In this document: positions 19,435-28,177 of the stretch, in pieces | Layout: each line of letters opens with the position of its first letter | How positions within the stretch are numbered: the stretch's first letter is position 1 | Assembly: GCF_015207425.1 (NCBI RefSeq) | Contig: NZ_JADEWZ010000019.1 | Coordinates: forward strand, 42,899 to 106,898 | Source of the DNA: Lusitaniella coriacea LEGE 07157 | Lineage (GTDB): Bacteria; Cyanobacteriota; Cyanobacteriia; Cyanobacteriales; Spirulinaceae | DNA: 64,000 bases | Reading direction: 5' to 3' | Notes under the pieces: model-generated | Told to the model about the DNA's origin: nothing | Databases searched by the model: none | Seen by the model: the letters and a program-made list of their open reading frames with translations, nothing else | Made by a program: the position numbers and the translations under genes

Positions 19435-20421
19435 GTGTACGACTATAACGTTTACGGCATTGGTAACGCCTTGGTGGATATGGAATTTGAGGTTTCCTCG
19501 GAACTACTCCAAGACCTCAAAATTGATAAAGGGGTCATGACCTTAATGGACGAAGAACAACAACACGCAGTACTAGAACGCCTAAAAGATCGCCACTGCA
19601 AAAAAAGTTGCGGCGGTTCGGCGGCAAATGCAATCGTTGCGATTTCTCAACTGGGCGGGCGCTGTTTTTATTCATGCAAAATAGGAAACGACGAAACGGG
19701 TTCTTTTTACTTAGAAGACTTGTTGCGCTGCGGAGTCGATACTAACCTGCAAACCCAAGACCCTTCCCCCGGAATTACAGGAAAATGTTTGGTGATGGTC
19801 ACTCCCGACGCAGATCGCACGATGAACACCTTTTTGGGGATTACAGGGGAATTGTCCCTTGACGAACTTGCGCCAGAACAATTAAAAGCCTCTGAATATT
19901 TGTATATGGAAGGGTATCTCGTCTCTTCCCCCACCGGAAAAGCAACCGCGATCGCGTCCCGCGAAATTGCCGAAAAATCCGGAGTTAAAACCGTACTTTC
20001 CCTTTCCGATCCCAATATGGTCGAATTTTTTGAAGCGGGTTTGCGCGAAATGATGGGATCGGGTTTGGATTTTATTTTTGCCAACGAAAGCGAAGCATTA
20101 AAACTGGCAAAAACCGCCGAATTATCCGAAGCAATTGAATATTTAAAGCAATTTGCTCAAGGCTTTGCCATTACCAGAGGTTCAAAAGGCTCTTTAGTCT
20201 TCGACGGTCAAAAAGTCATTGACATCGCGCCTGTAGCGGTTAAAGCCGTCGATACGGTGGGTGCGGGAGATATGTATGCAGGGGTATTTCTCTACGGCAT
20301 CACCCACGGAATGAGTTTTGAGGAAGCGGGGATTTTAGCATCACGCGCCTCGGCGAAGATTGTGACTCAATTTGGGCCGCGTTTGGCAACAGAAGAAGTA
20401 CAAGCGCTATTAATAGCTTGA
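19435..20421 (+). CDS. PfkB-family carbohydrate kinase, adenosine-kinase-like
   Basis: A 328-residue ribokinase-family sugar kinase. Visible are CGGSAANA (about residues 59-66, substrate contact), the anion-hole and catalytic base motif DTVGAGDMYAG (about 273-283) and ITRGSKGSLVF. The N-terminus GIGNALVDMEFEV and overall pattern fit the adenosine kinase branch, which makes AMP from adenosine and ATP; other nucleosides or sugars are possible. The start is GTG 19435 with AGGAGA at 19424 as ribosome-binding site. Together with purA and the deaminase-like gene it suggests an adenosine-metabolism neighbourhood. Confidence 0.88.
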   Translation: MYDYNVYGIGNALVDMEFEVSSELLQDLKIDKGVMTLMDEEQQHAVLERLKDRHCKKSCGGSAANAIVAISQLGGRCFYSCKIGNDETGSFYLEDLLRCGVDTNLQTQDPSPGITGKCLVMVTPDADRTMNTFLGITGELSLDELAPEQLKASEYLYMEGYLVSSPTGKATAIASREIAEKSGVKTVLSLSDPNMVEFFEAGLREMMGSGLDFIFANESEALKLAKTAELSEAIEYLKQFAQGFAITRGSKGSLVFDGQKVIDIAPVAVKAVDTVGAGDMYAGVFLYGITHGMSFEEAGILASRASAKIVTQFGPRLATEEVQALLIA

Positions 20422-20499
20422 TAGTTCTTATCGAATCTGCGTGCAGCTAATTGTTTCAGCAGTTGTTGGGGGCTTGTGCAACAACGCAAGCAACTTTTG

Positions 20500-20765
20500 T
20501 CAATCCGCTGCGCTAGTGTTATTCTGCTGCGGTTGGGTTTGTCGAACCCCTGCCAAGATTAATGCGATCGCCTCCTGAGTATGCTTTTCCAGCATGGCTT
20601 TGCTCAAAAGCCGTTGACCCTGGGGAAACTGCTCAATATTACCTGCACCAATAAAATAGAACAAACAAGTCCCCATAATATTGATGGCAGATTGAAATGG
20701 ATCGAGCGACCGAAATACACTCGTCGTCACGCCTCGTTCTAGAATTGCGATCAAAGCTGCATCAA
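20500..20765 (-). pseudogene. TetR-family regulator, C-terminal remnant
   Basis: Reading leftwards from about 20765 the frame encodes DAALIAILERGVTTSVFRSLDP, then FQSAINIMGTCLFYFIGAG and MLEKHTQEAIALILAGVR. This is the C-terminal ligand-binding/dimer region of a TetR-type repressor with its natural stop. The DNA-binding N-terminal half is missing: upstream of the junction at about 20765 the DNA belongs to a monooxygenase remnant on the other strand. The fragment cannot bind an operator. Confidence 0.72.
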
Positions 20766-21054
20766 TGCTTATCCCATGCTGCCCACTATGGGGCAAGGAG
20801 CCTGCACTGCTTTGGAAGATGCCTATATTGTGGCAAAATGCCTTCAAGAAAATCCCGATCCGGTTGCTGCATTCCAAACGTATGAATCCTTACGCTTTCC
20901 TCGTACCAAAGCGATCGTCGAACAGTCTTTGCAATCCAGTAAGATGGGGCAATTGAGAAATCCTATGGCGGTCGGACTCCGCAATGTCTTTATGAAAGTA
21001 ATGAGTTCAGCAATTAGCAGCAGTTTTAAATCTCTTCATTCTTACCGCGCTTAA
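20765..21054 (+). pseudogene. FAD-dependent monooxygenase, C-terminal remnant
   Basis: Reading rightwards the frame gives AYPMLPTMGQGACTALEDAY, then IVAKCLQENPDP and LRFPRTKAIVEQS. This is the C-terminal FAD-contact motif (usually GDAAHPMLP-GQG) and tail of class A flavin monooxygenases such as salicylate or zeaxanthin-epoxidase-like enzymes. About three quarters of the gene, including the FAD-binding GxGxxG, is absent. The 5' end abuts a TetR stump on the opposite strand at about 20765. Confidence 0.75.
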
Positions 21055-21311
21055 CATCCCACGGATAGCTCCTTAATTACGCCCCAACTGACAAAATAAG
21101 GCAGCAGAACTAGGAATTATGCAGAAAGTTTCCATATCCAATCCAAACCAGATCCCGCGATCGCGAGATCTATAAAATCCTAAGTCGTACCTCCGTTAAA
21201 ATGTGTATAAATTAGAGAGCGATTAACTTTTACTACTGCCTGAACTCTGTCCTGCTTGCGGCACGAGGGACGCGACCTCTCTGAATTCTGAACTCTGAAT
21301 TCATATAACTC

Positions 21312-21854
21312 ATGTACGACGACCGTCCCCCACTCCCATCCCCCAAACGCTTTCCCAGAGTCCCCCCAGATCGGAGATTCTATGCGTTTTTAATTGATTT
21401 TGTTGCCGTTTGGATTGTCAGTTCCATTGGCGGAAGTTGGTTATTGCAAGCCATTATCTTTGCAGCAGGGTGGTTTGGACTGCGAGTCGTTCTGGTCACG
21501 CGCAATCAGGGACAAAGCCTAGGGTCTTGGGCGATGGATATGAAAGTGATCGATTTGCGCTTCCGACGCATCCCCGATATTGTTACCTTGGGCAAACGGG
21601 AGGCAATTTTGGGATTTACGGCATTGTTAGCAATGACAGGATTGAATATCTTTTTTGTTAATGCTTTTAGTACTTTGCTGCTGGTATCGCCACTACTTGC
21701 CAATTGTGGTACGGCGTTCGCCGACGAGCAGTATAACCAAGCTTTGCACGATCGCGTGGCGGGAACGGCAACCATTCAAACCAAGCGCGGATTTTCCCTC
21801 GACCTCAGAACGCGACAATTACTTGATGAGATCAAGTATCGTATGCGAAAATGA
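21312..21854 (+). CDS. RDD-family membrane protein
   Basis: A 180-residue protein. The RDD signature Arg-Asp-Asp residues appear in DRRFYAFLIDFV (about 20-31), SLGSWAMDMKVIDL (about 75-88) and ALHDRVAGT (about 145-153). Three to four hydrophobic segments lie between about 25 and 138. RDD proteins are small membrane proteins, some proposed as transporters; role here unknown. It lies 41 bp upstream of rpmG on the same strand. Confidence 0.88.
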   Translation: MYDDRPPLPSPKRFPRVPPDRRFYAFLIDFVAVWIVSSIGGSWLLQAIIFAAGWFGLRVVLVTRNQGQSLGSWAMDMKVIDLRFRRIPDIVTLGKREAILGFTALLAMTGLNIFFVNAFSTLLLVSPLLANCGTAFADEQYNQALHDRVAGTATIQTKRGFSLDLRTRQLLDEIKYRMRK

Positions 21855-21895
21855 TAAATTGTGTCCAAGTTAGATTGAGTTAGTCAGGCGCGAAT

Positions 21896-22090
21896 ATGGC
21901 AAGCAAAAAGGGCGTAAGAATCACGATTACATTGGAATGCACCGAATGTCGCAGCAACCAAAACAAGCGATCGCCCGGTGTTTCCCGCTATAACACGAGC
22001 AAAAACCGTCGCAACACGACAGGACGAATGGAATTGAAAAAGTTTTGTACCCACTGCAACACCCACACCATTCATAAAGAAATCAAATAA
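21896..22090 (+). CDS. rpmG: 50S ribosomal protein L33
   Basis: A 64-residue L33 with the two CxxC pairs (CTEC, CTHC) of the zinc-binding form and the phrase [20 protein letters not shown]. The start is ATG 21896. It is followed by rpsR after 32 bp, the usual cyanobacterial order. Confidence 0.96.
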   Translation: MASKKGVRITITLECTECRSNQNKRSPGVSRYNTSKNRRNTTGRMELKKFCTHCNTHTIHKEIK

Positions 22091-22122
22091 ACCCCTCAAA
22101 TTCACCCTCCAAAATCAAAATT

Positions 22123-22338
22123 ATGGCTTATTTCCGCAAACGTCTGTCTCCGATTAAACCGGGAGAACCCATCGACTATAAAGATGTCGAATTACTGCGC
22201 AAGTTCGTGACCGAACGGGGAAAAATTCTCCCCCGCCGCATTACGAATTTGACCTCTCAGCAACAGAAACAATTGACCACCGCAATCAAGCAAGCGCGGT
22301 ATTTAGCTTTATTGCCTTATGTCAATACTGAGGGATAG
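22123..22338 (+). CDS. rpsR: 30S ribosomal protein S18
   Basis: A 71-residue S18 with the characteristic [20 protein letters not shown], then [20 protein letters not shown] and [11 protein letters not shown]. Start ATG 22123. It is in the rpmG-rpsR-RNase cluster. Confidence 0.97.
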   Translation: MAYFRKRLSPIKPGEPIDYKDVELLRKFVTERGKILPRRITNLTSQQQKQLTTAIKQARYLALLPYVNTEG

Positions 22339-22366
22339 ACCGAACACTTTTCGTAAGCATTCAGCC

Positions 22367-22413
22367 TTCAGCCGTCAGGTGTCAGCAAAAAAAACTTGCT
22401 ATTTCTAGCCAGT
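22367..22413. repeat. Dispersed repeat (family F): GCCGTCAGGTGTCAGC...CTTGCTATT
   Basis: GCCGTCAGGTGTCAGC at 22371-22386 followed by an A-run and CTTGCTATT recurs inverted at 33551-33583 and in part at 10648-10668; a weaker relative is at 49868-49890. All copies are intergenic. Confidence 0.65.
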
Positions 22414-22621
22414 CGCTTTGTGAGATGTCCTAACATCTAGGCATAATGCTATATCAATTGCGGGGATTGTATCTGAGGCGCTGATGCCAGATGCAGTTCC
22501 CGTTCTTTTTTCGTGCGCGCCGCGAAGCGGATTTCTTCGAGATCGCGTGCGGTTGAAAGCCAACATCTGGACGATGGAAAGATACACTAGAAAAGGTTGT
22601 TAAGTTTGGGATGAACTCCAA

Positions 22622-24658
22622 TTGGGAAGCGAAAAACTGGTAGAGAAGGGAACGCTAATTGAATTTAGAGTCCAAGGAGAGCGTCGTCTTGCTGTTACCG
22701 ATCGTCCGGAAGGAAAGAAAAATTGGATCGCGATCGACGAGCGGGGTCAGTCCCACTCTCTTCGTCCTCAGCGCATTGAGTATCAGGTAGAAGGCGAAAG
22801 ATACGAACCGTCGGATATTCCTACCTTTTTACAGGAAGTCGAACCCTATCTCGACCCCTCTAGTTTGGAGGTCGCTTGGGAACTTCTTGTTGAAGAAGGA
22901 GAAGGGGTTACTGCGCCCGATCTCGCACAGCTTTTATTTTCCGACAAAAGTCCCCCCCCTTGTTATGCTGCCCATCGCCTCCTCGCAGACGATAAAATCT
23001 ACTTCAAAAAAAAGGCCGATCTCTACGAACCGCGATCGGTAGCTCAGGTGGCTGAAATTCAACACCAGATTGAAGTTGAGGAACAGCGCACTCGCGAGAA
23101 AGAAGCCTTTTTCACACGGGTGAAACAGGCACTCGCCAAAGAAGGAGTCGAGTGGGAGAACAGCGATCGCGTCCGCTTAGAATCCCTCGAAAAATTCGCT
23201 CTCAACCCCGAACACAACCATCGTTTAGCCCAAGAAATTCTAGCGGCATTGGCGCGATCGCAAACCCCCCAAGCGGCATTGGAATTGCTCGTGGATTTAG
23301 GTCGCTGGAGTCCCAACGAAAACCTATTTTTGCGCCGCAGCTCCTACCCCCTTTACTTTCCCCAAAAGGTACTCGATGTGGCACAACGTTACTTACGCTC
23401 TCCCCTGCCCGATTCCAACACCAATCGCTTGGACTTGACCCATCTCAAGGTCTACACCATTGATGACGAAAGCACAAAAGAAATTGACGATGGTTTGAGC
23501 GTCGAGTATCTCCCCGATGGAGAAGGAGTTCGCCTCTGGATTCATATCGCCGATCCAACGCGCCTTGTGAGCCTGGGAGACGAACTCGACCTAGAAGCCC
23601 GTCGCCGCAGCACCAGCCTCTATTTGCCCACGGGAATGATTTCTATGTTCCCCTCCGAACTCGCCACTGGGCCCATGAGCTTAGTGCAAGGGCGCATTTG
23701 TCCGGCATTGAGTTTTGGAGTCATCTTAGATGAGCAGGGAGGGGTCAGCGATTACTGCATTCATGCCAGTTTAATCAAACCCACCTATCGCTTGACTTAT
23801 GAAGATGTAGACGAAATGTTGCAATTGGGGGTTAAAGCCGAACCCGAAATCGAACATTTAGCCAACTCCGCCCGCCTGCGTCAATCCTGGCGCAGCACCC
23901 AAGGCTCCATTGAGATCCGAATGCCAGAAGCGTCGATCAAAGTCAAAAACGAAGACGAGATTGAAATTGTTATCTTAGACGATTCGCGATCGCGCCAACT
24001 CGTCGCCGAAATGATGATCCTCACCGGAGAAGTCGCCGGACGCTACGCCCAAGAACACAACATCCCCCTCCCCTTTCGCGGACAACCCCAACCCGAACTC
24101 CCCCCAGAAGAAGAACTCCTCCTCCTCCCCGCAGGACCCGTTCGCGCCTGCGCCCTGCGCCGCTGTATGCCTCGCAGTGAAATGGGAATCAACCCCATTC
24201 GTCACGCCGGATTGGGACTCGACATCTACACCCAAGTCACCTCCCCCATCCGCCGCTACACCGACCTCCTCGCCCACTTCCAACTCAAAGCCCATCTGCG
24301 CGGCGACCCCCTTCCCTTCTCGCGCGAAGAATTGCAAGAAATCGTTTACAGCGTCACCGCCTCCGCCCAAGAAGCGACCCTCGTGGAACGGCAAACCAAT
24401 CGCTACTGGGGACTCGAATACCTGCGCCGCAATCCCGAAGAAGTTTGGCAAGTTCTCGTCCTGCGCTGGCTCAGAGAAGACGATAATATCGGTTTGATCT
24501 TACTCGAAGAATTGGGCTTAGAACTCCCCCACAAATTCAATCGCCCCGTAGCCCTTGGCGACCGCCTGGAAGTCCAAGTCAGCAGTGCCGATCCCCGCCA
24601 GGACATCATTCGCTTTCGCGAATTTCTCAGTTCGTCCCCCGAAGCAACCGCAATGTAG
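22622..24658 (+). CDS. RNase II/RNase R-family exoribonuclease
   Basis: A 678-residue 3'-5' exoribonuclease that degrades RNA to short products. The catalytic RNB domain spans about residues 275-570, with the conserved YTIDDESTKEIDDGLSVE (metal-binding aspartates) and IHIADPTRLV. The phrase TSPIRRYTDLLAHFQLKAHL and a C-terminal S1-like part follow. The N-terminus (EKGTLIEFRVQGERRLAV) fits cyanobacterial relatives. The start must be TTG 22622 because the nearby ATG 22610 is in another frame and soon stops. It follows rpsR, typical of cyanobacteria. Confidence 0.92.
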   Translation: MGSEKLVEKGTLIEFRVQGERRLAVTDRPEGKKNWIAIDERGQSHSLRPQRIEYQVEGERYEPSDIPTFLQEVEPYLDPSSLEVAWELLVEEGEGVTAPDLAQLLFSDKSPPPCYAAHRLLADDKIYFKKKADLYEPRSVAQVAEIQHQIEVEEQRTREKEAFFTRVKQALAKEGVEWENSDRVRLESLEKFALNPEHNHRLAQEILAALARSQTPQAALELLVDLGRWSPNENLFLRRSSYPLYFPQKVLDVAQRYLRSPLPDSNTNRLDLTHLKVYTIDDESTKEIDDGLSVEYLPDGEGVRLWIHIADPTRLVSLGDELDLEARRRSTSLYLPTGMISMFPSELATGPMSLVQGRICPALSFGVILDEQGGVSDYCIHASLIKPTYRLTYEDVDEMLQLGVKAEPEIEHLANSARLRQSWRSTQGSIEIRMPEASIKVKNEDEIEIVILDDSRSRQLVAEMMILTGEVAGRYAQEHNIPLPFRGQPQPELPPEEELLLLPAGPVRACALRRCMPRSEMGINPIRHAGLGLDIYTQVTSPIRRYTDLLAHFQLKAHLRGDPLPFSREELQEIVYSVTASAQEATLVERQTNRYWGLEYLRRNPEEVWQVLVLRWLREDDNIGLILLEELGLELPHKFNRPVALGDRLEVQVSSADPRQDIIRFREFLSSSPEATAM

Positions 24659-24666
24659 AACGTTCA

Positions 24667-25044
24667 GTGACCAGAAAACAGTCCCCCATTCCCAACTTGA
24701 ATGACTTCAAACCCGCTCAAATCGTTTGTTTGGAGTGTAACTTGACGCGACTGTATGGCGAAGTGATTCAAGTGATTCCGGAACGAAGAATGTGTTGGGT
24801 TCGTCCGACTATTCTTGCCGTATTCGCTGAAATCGACACCCTCACCCAACTCTACGATCTGCGCCAAACCTCCGATCTGCTTTGGTCTTTGGACTTCTTT
24901 CGACCGGCATTGGATACCGAAGTGATTCCCCTATTTTCACGACTCAACGCCCCGGACTTCCCTCCCCCATCTCCCCAAGTCGTGCGACAGCAACTTCACG
25001 CTTTTATGGATCGGGTTTGGCAAGCAGATCGTACTGAGAGTTAG
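24667..25044 (+). CDS. Conserved hypothetical protein
   Basis: A 125-residue soluble protein starting at GTG, 8 bp after the RNase stop, so probably translationally coupled. It has IVCLECNLTRLYGEVIQVIP and MCWVRPTILAVF, a compact beta-rich N-terminal half, and a helical C-terminus (VVRQQLHAFMDRVWQ). No known domain recognised. Position suggests a role near ribosome/RNA turnover, an inference only. Confidence 0.75.
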   Translation: MTRKQSPIPNLNDFKPAQIVCLECNLTRLYGEVIQVIPERRMCWVRPTILAVFAEIDTLTQLYDLRQTSDLLWSLDFFRPALDTEVIPLFSRLNAPDFPPPSPQVVRQQLHAFMDRVWQADRTES

Positions 25045-25194
25045 GGACTTGCATAAAAATAAGATGCCAGCGATGCACCTGCGGCTGTCGCCTCAAAAGA
25101 GGAGAAGACTTGGCGCGTGTTTGGGATCGCGTGCCTCTCTTTGCAGTATGTAAAAATAGAGTGAGGATTTACGTGACTGAGGGGTTCCGCGATC

Positions 25195-25425
25195 GTGTCT
25201 CAAATCAACCGTATTACTGTTAATCCTAATGTCTGTCTCGGACAGCCCACAATCCGAGAAGTGCGAATTACCGTCGGTTTTGTACTAAAATTATTAGCTA
25301 GTGATTTGTCAGTTACAGAAATCTTAGAAGCTTATCCCGAATTGGAGAACGAGGATATTCGGCAAGCTCTTAACTACGCAGCTTGGGCAGTCTCAGAGCG
25401 AACTACAAGTATTCCTTCAGCATGA
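25195..25425 (+). CDS. DUF433-family antitoxin-like protein
   Basis: A 76-residue DUF433 protein, start GTG 25195. ITVNPNVCLGQPTIREVRIT and LSVTEILEAYPELENEDIRQAL are the hallmark motifs (winged-helix-like). DUF433 proteins are commonly the antitoxin next to DUF5615 PIN-like toxins. Here its stop overlaps the ATG of such a toxin (ATGA at 25422-25425), but the toxin is broken. Confidence 0.88.
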   Translation: MSQINRITVNPNVCLGQPTIREVRITVGFVLKLLASDLSVTEILEAYPELENEDIRQALNYAAWAVSERTTSIPSA

Positions 25426-25795
25426 GTCCCCTTCGTTTCATTGCTGATGTGCATATCTCTCCTCTGATTGTCGCAGCCTTACAGCAGCAAAGCTATGATA
25501 TTTATCGCACTACAGATAGGCTTGCTTCAACTGCATCCGATCGCGAAATTTTGGAGCTTGCTCCCGTGAGGATCGAATCGTCATCACGCAAGATTTGGAT
25601 TTTTCTATGTTAGTCGCTCTGGGATAGTACGCTCAACCCAGTTTGATTCCGTTGCGGCTTTCTTCTGCAAACCCCAATCTCGTGACGCAGCGATTGTTAG
25701 AAGTCCTACCTCAGTTAGAGCAAGAAGTTAGAGACGGTTCGGCTTTAACGATTGAGGATAATTCCGTCCGCATTCGTAAACTGCCAATTTGCTGA
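25422..25795 (+). pseudogene. DUF5615 PIN-like toxin, frameshifted and interrupted
   Basis: The frame starting at ATG 25422 gives MSPLRFIADVHISPLIVAAL and ends the intact part at SDREILELA near 25560. The family continuation (REDRIVITQDLDFSMLVALG) is in the next frame, consistent with loss of one base. That second frame then meets a TAG at 25625-25627 before resuming PSLIPLRLSSANPNLVTQRL and the natural end at 25793-25795. The active-site acidic residues survive in pieces, but no full protein can be made. Two lesions make a sequencing error less likely. Confidence 0.8.
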
Positions 25796-25815
25796 ATCCG
25801 CGCGATCGCGTCTTC

Positions 25816-26094
25816 CTATTTTAGGGCTGGCGAAGGGGAGATCGGCTCTACAGTTTGGTCTTCGAGTTGACTGGTCAAATAGAGAGTATCCCGACTAAAA
25901 TCTTGCTCGTGCGACCATTGAACGCTGCCAAAGCTAAGGTGGACTTGTTGAAAATATTCAACGTTTTGCAGTTCGGTAAATATGCCTTTATCGAGATAAG
26001 GAGTGACATCAAAGCGACGAATTTCGCCATTGCTAAACGTGAGGCGAAGTTGATAATTATCTAAAGGTTCAACTTGAATAACTTTAGGAGACAT
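25816..26094 (-). CDS. DUF2442-family protein
   Basis: A 92-residue DUF2442 protein starting at ATG 26094, with GAGAGGA about 6 bp upstream as ribosome-binding site. Key phrases are VEPLDNYQLRLTFSNGEIRRFDVTPYL and FQQVHLSFGSVQWSHEQDFS. Such proteins often sit beside DUF4160 proteins in putative toxin-antitoxin pairs, but no partner is present here. It lies convergent to the broken DUF5615 gene. Confidence 0.85.
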   Translation of the reverse strand: MSPKVIQVEPLDNYQLRLTFSNGEIRRFDVTPYLDKGIFTELQNVEYFQQVHLSFGSVQWSHEQDFSRDTLYLTSQLEDQTVEPISPSPALK

Positions 26095-26208
26095 ACAATT
26101 CCTCTCGATTATTGAAGGGGGTTGATTTTGAATACTTGTTGCCCGTTGACTGCAAGTTACCAATTCGCCATTAATTCGTCTTGATTAAGCGAACCCGCTT
26201 TTTTTATT

Positions 26209-26329
26209 TAAACCGCGCCTAGCTTGAAAACTATAGTTTTGGGAATCCATCTGAAAATCTTCTACGCTAAAGACTCTAGGTTTTAGAGTATGCCGAACAA
26301 ACTCCGGGTTCCAACACGGACGCGGTTTA
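26209..26329. mobile_element. 121-bp repeat with terminal inverted repeats, copy 2
   Basis: Same length and order as the copy at 15896-16016, with about a dozen substitutions. The left end is TAAACCGCGCC, one mismatch against the right end GACGCGGTTTA. It ends 1 bp before the stop codon of the DnaJ-like gene (complement of 26331-26333). Confidence 0.85.
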
Positions 26330-26330
26330 A

Positions 26331-26918
26331 TTAATAAAGTTGCTCCAATTCCCGAAAATTCCGCTCGACTTTCGCCCAAAGAGAGCGATTGTGGGGATCG
26401 GTTTGGGCCGCTTTTTTGAGGTAAATTCTTGCTTTTTCTAACGCGCGGGCTGCGGTCGGTCGATCGCTACCGCGATCGCGGATTAGTTGTTGTCCCCACT
26501 GTTGATAAGTAATCGCTTGCCATTGACGCACTTCTACATCGAAGGGAAAGCGTTGTGCTAATCCTTCAACCAGGGCAACAGACCTCGCAAATCGCTGCTC
26601 TTTCAACAACTGTTGCAAGAGTTTGTAGGAATCAAATTTTAAGCGCTTTTCCGCCACCGAGAGTTCAGGCATTTTGGGCGCGTAGCGGGGTTTTGGTTTG
26701 ACTTTCGTTGCCGTCCTAGTGCTGCGATGACTGGCTTGAAGTAGAGATTTATAGGCTGTTGTGATTTGAATGAATTTGCGATGGGCTTCTTGGGGATTTT
26801 GAGGGTTCACATCCGGGTGATAGCGGCGTACCAAACGCCGATAGGATGCCTTAATTTCATCGGGTCGTGCATCTGCCCTTAATTCCAATAAACGATAGCA
26901 ATCTCCCAATTTCATCAA
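26331..26918 (-). CDS. DnaJ-domain (J-protein) with helical C-terminus
   Basis: A 195-residue protein. Residues about 4-68 are a J-domain with the HPD motif (RYHPDVNPQNPQEAHRKF), which stimulates Hsp70/DnaK. A basic linker (about 75-100) leads to a TPR-like helical C-terminus (about 105-195). It lacks the Gly/Phe and zinc-finger regions of full DnaJ, so it is a type III co-chaperone. The partner client is unknown. Confidence 0.88.
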   Translation of the reverse strand: MMKLGDCYRLLELRADARPDEIKASYRRLVRRYHPDVNPQNPQEAHRKFIQITTAYKSLLQASHRSTRTATKVKPKPRYAPKMPELSVAEKRLKFDSYKLLQQLLKEQRFARSVALVEGLAQRFPFDVEVRQWQAITYQQWGQQLIRDRGSDRPTAARALEKARIYLKKAAQTDPHNRSLWAKVERNFRELEQLY

Positions 26919-27106
26919 TCCAACAGAACCCTTGCAAAAATCACTCTCAAAAATAACCCCGTAACGCAGTTATTGCCGAGAGATTCACCTAATATAGCAC
27001 TAAGAATTCAGATTAAGACATTTCCCAAGGCGATAGGCTAGAAATAGCATGGTTTTGACTGATAGCGAGCTAAATGCTGATGGCTATTAGGGGAAACGGC
27101 AAGGCT

Positions 27107-27208
27107 TAAGCTGCTATGCATTTAAATTGTGACTGAGGCTGACGCGGTGAGAGATTGACGGCTTTGCTACAGAGCGCCCAATACCCAACTTGAATGTGTT
27201 TGAGCTTA
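27107..27208. mobile_element. TAAGCT-ended MITE-like element, copy A (102 bp, minimal)
   Basis: It starts TAAGCTGCTATGCATTTAAA and ends TTGAATGTGTTTGAGCTTA. The outer 38 bp and outer 65 bp match the ends of copies at 46195-46608 and 51788-52001, but the interior is missing. The last three bases (27206-27208, TTA on this strand) are the TAA stop codon of tyrA. Confidence 0.8.
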
Positions 27209-28051
27209 CGAACCTTTGAGGAACTTCGGTCTAGCCTGTTGAGCGGACTGAAGAATCTCCTCTAATTCCTGCCAATTTTCCTCTTGAATCGCATCGATTA
27301 ATCGATCGAGGGTTTGGCGATATTGGGACAGGGTTTGTAGCACTTGTGGGCGATTGTGGCGCGCGATCGCGACCCCTAACTCCGGGTTGCCTCCCCCCAC
27401 TCGACTGGTATCCCGAAAACCCGAACTGGTCAACTGCTGCGCCAACTGCAAAACCGTTGAGTCTGCTTCCCCCAAACAAGTTTCGATCAACCCCGCACTG
27501 ACGAGCAAGGGGAGGTGAGAAATGAGAGCCACCGCGCGATCGTGAACCTCTGGGGAACAATAATAAACAATACACCCGATCGCGCGCGCTACCTCTTCCA
27601 CCGCCTGCACCGCCTCTGGGGGGGTTGTTTCTATGGGAGTGAGAACGTAGGGCGCATTGACAAACAACCCAGACTGAGCCGCTTCAATCCCCTTTTCCGC
27701 CGTTCCCGCCATCGGGTGTCCCCCGACAAAATTCGATCGCAACCGCGAACAACTTCTCACAATAGATTGCTTAACTGAACCAACATCTGTGAGGATAGTT
27801 TTAGGGGAAAGATAGGGTAAAAGTTGTTCGATAGTTGGCGCAATCGCTGTCAGGGGGGTACAAATAAAGATGATGTCCGTGGCTTCTAAAACAGCAAGAT
27901 CGACGCTCGCCCTATCGACTACGCCTCGAACTAACGCTACCTCACAGGTTCTATGACGACGAGAGACTCCAATAACTTCTATCCCGCGCGATCGCAAGTC
28001 CAGCCCAAGCGAACCGCCAATTAAACCCAACCCTACAATTCCAACTTTCAT
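27206..28051 (-). CDS. tyrA: Prephenate/arogenate dehydrogenase
   Basis: An NAD(P)-dependent enzyme of tyrosine biosynthesis; cyanobacterial members often prefer arogenate. The 281-residue product has the Rossmann motif VGIVGLGLIGGSLGLDL at the start, GGHPMAGT (about residue 113) and HDRAVALISHLPLLVS with the catalytic histidine region (about 168-183). The length is normal. Its stop codon is supplied by the end of a MITE-like element (27107-27208), so the last residues may differ from relatives. Confidence 0.92.
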   Translation of the reverse strand: MKVGIVGLGLIGGSLGLDLRSRGIEVIGVSRRHRTCEVALVRGVVDRASVDLAVLEATDIIFICTPLTAIAPTIEQLLPYLSPKTILTDVGSVKQSIVRSCSRLRSNFVGGHPMAGTAEKGIEAAQSGLFVNAPYVLTPIETTPPEAVQAVEEVARAIGCIVYYCSPEVHDRAVALISHLPLLVSAGLIETCLGEADSTVLQLAQQLTSSGFRDTSRVGGGNPELGVAIARHNRPQVLQTLSQYRQTLDRLIDAIQEENWQELEEILQSAQQARPKFLKGS

Positions 28052-28177
28052 CCCTAAGCTCGCTCGTGATTGCCTTTACCATTAAATACAACAATGCAAT
28101 CACTGAATTAGTTCTGATGCAACCAATGGGGTGCTTAAAATTTTCCTCCTCTACCCACTATTGCTAAGGAAGCCAGA

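Noticed and set aside
24690..24702. CCCAACTTGAATG shared with MITE copy A
   Set aside because: It lies inside a coding frame, and no other part of the element is present, so it is probably chance.
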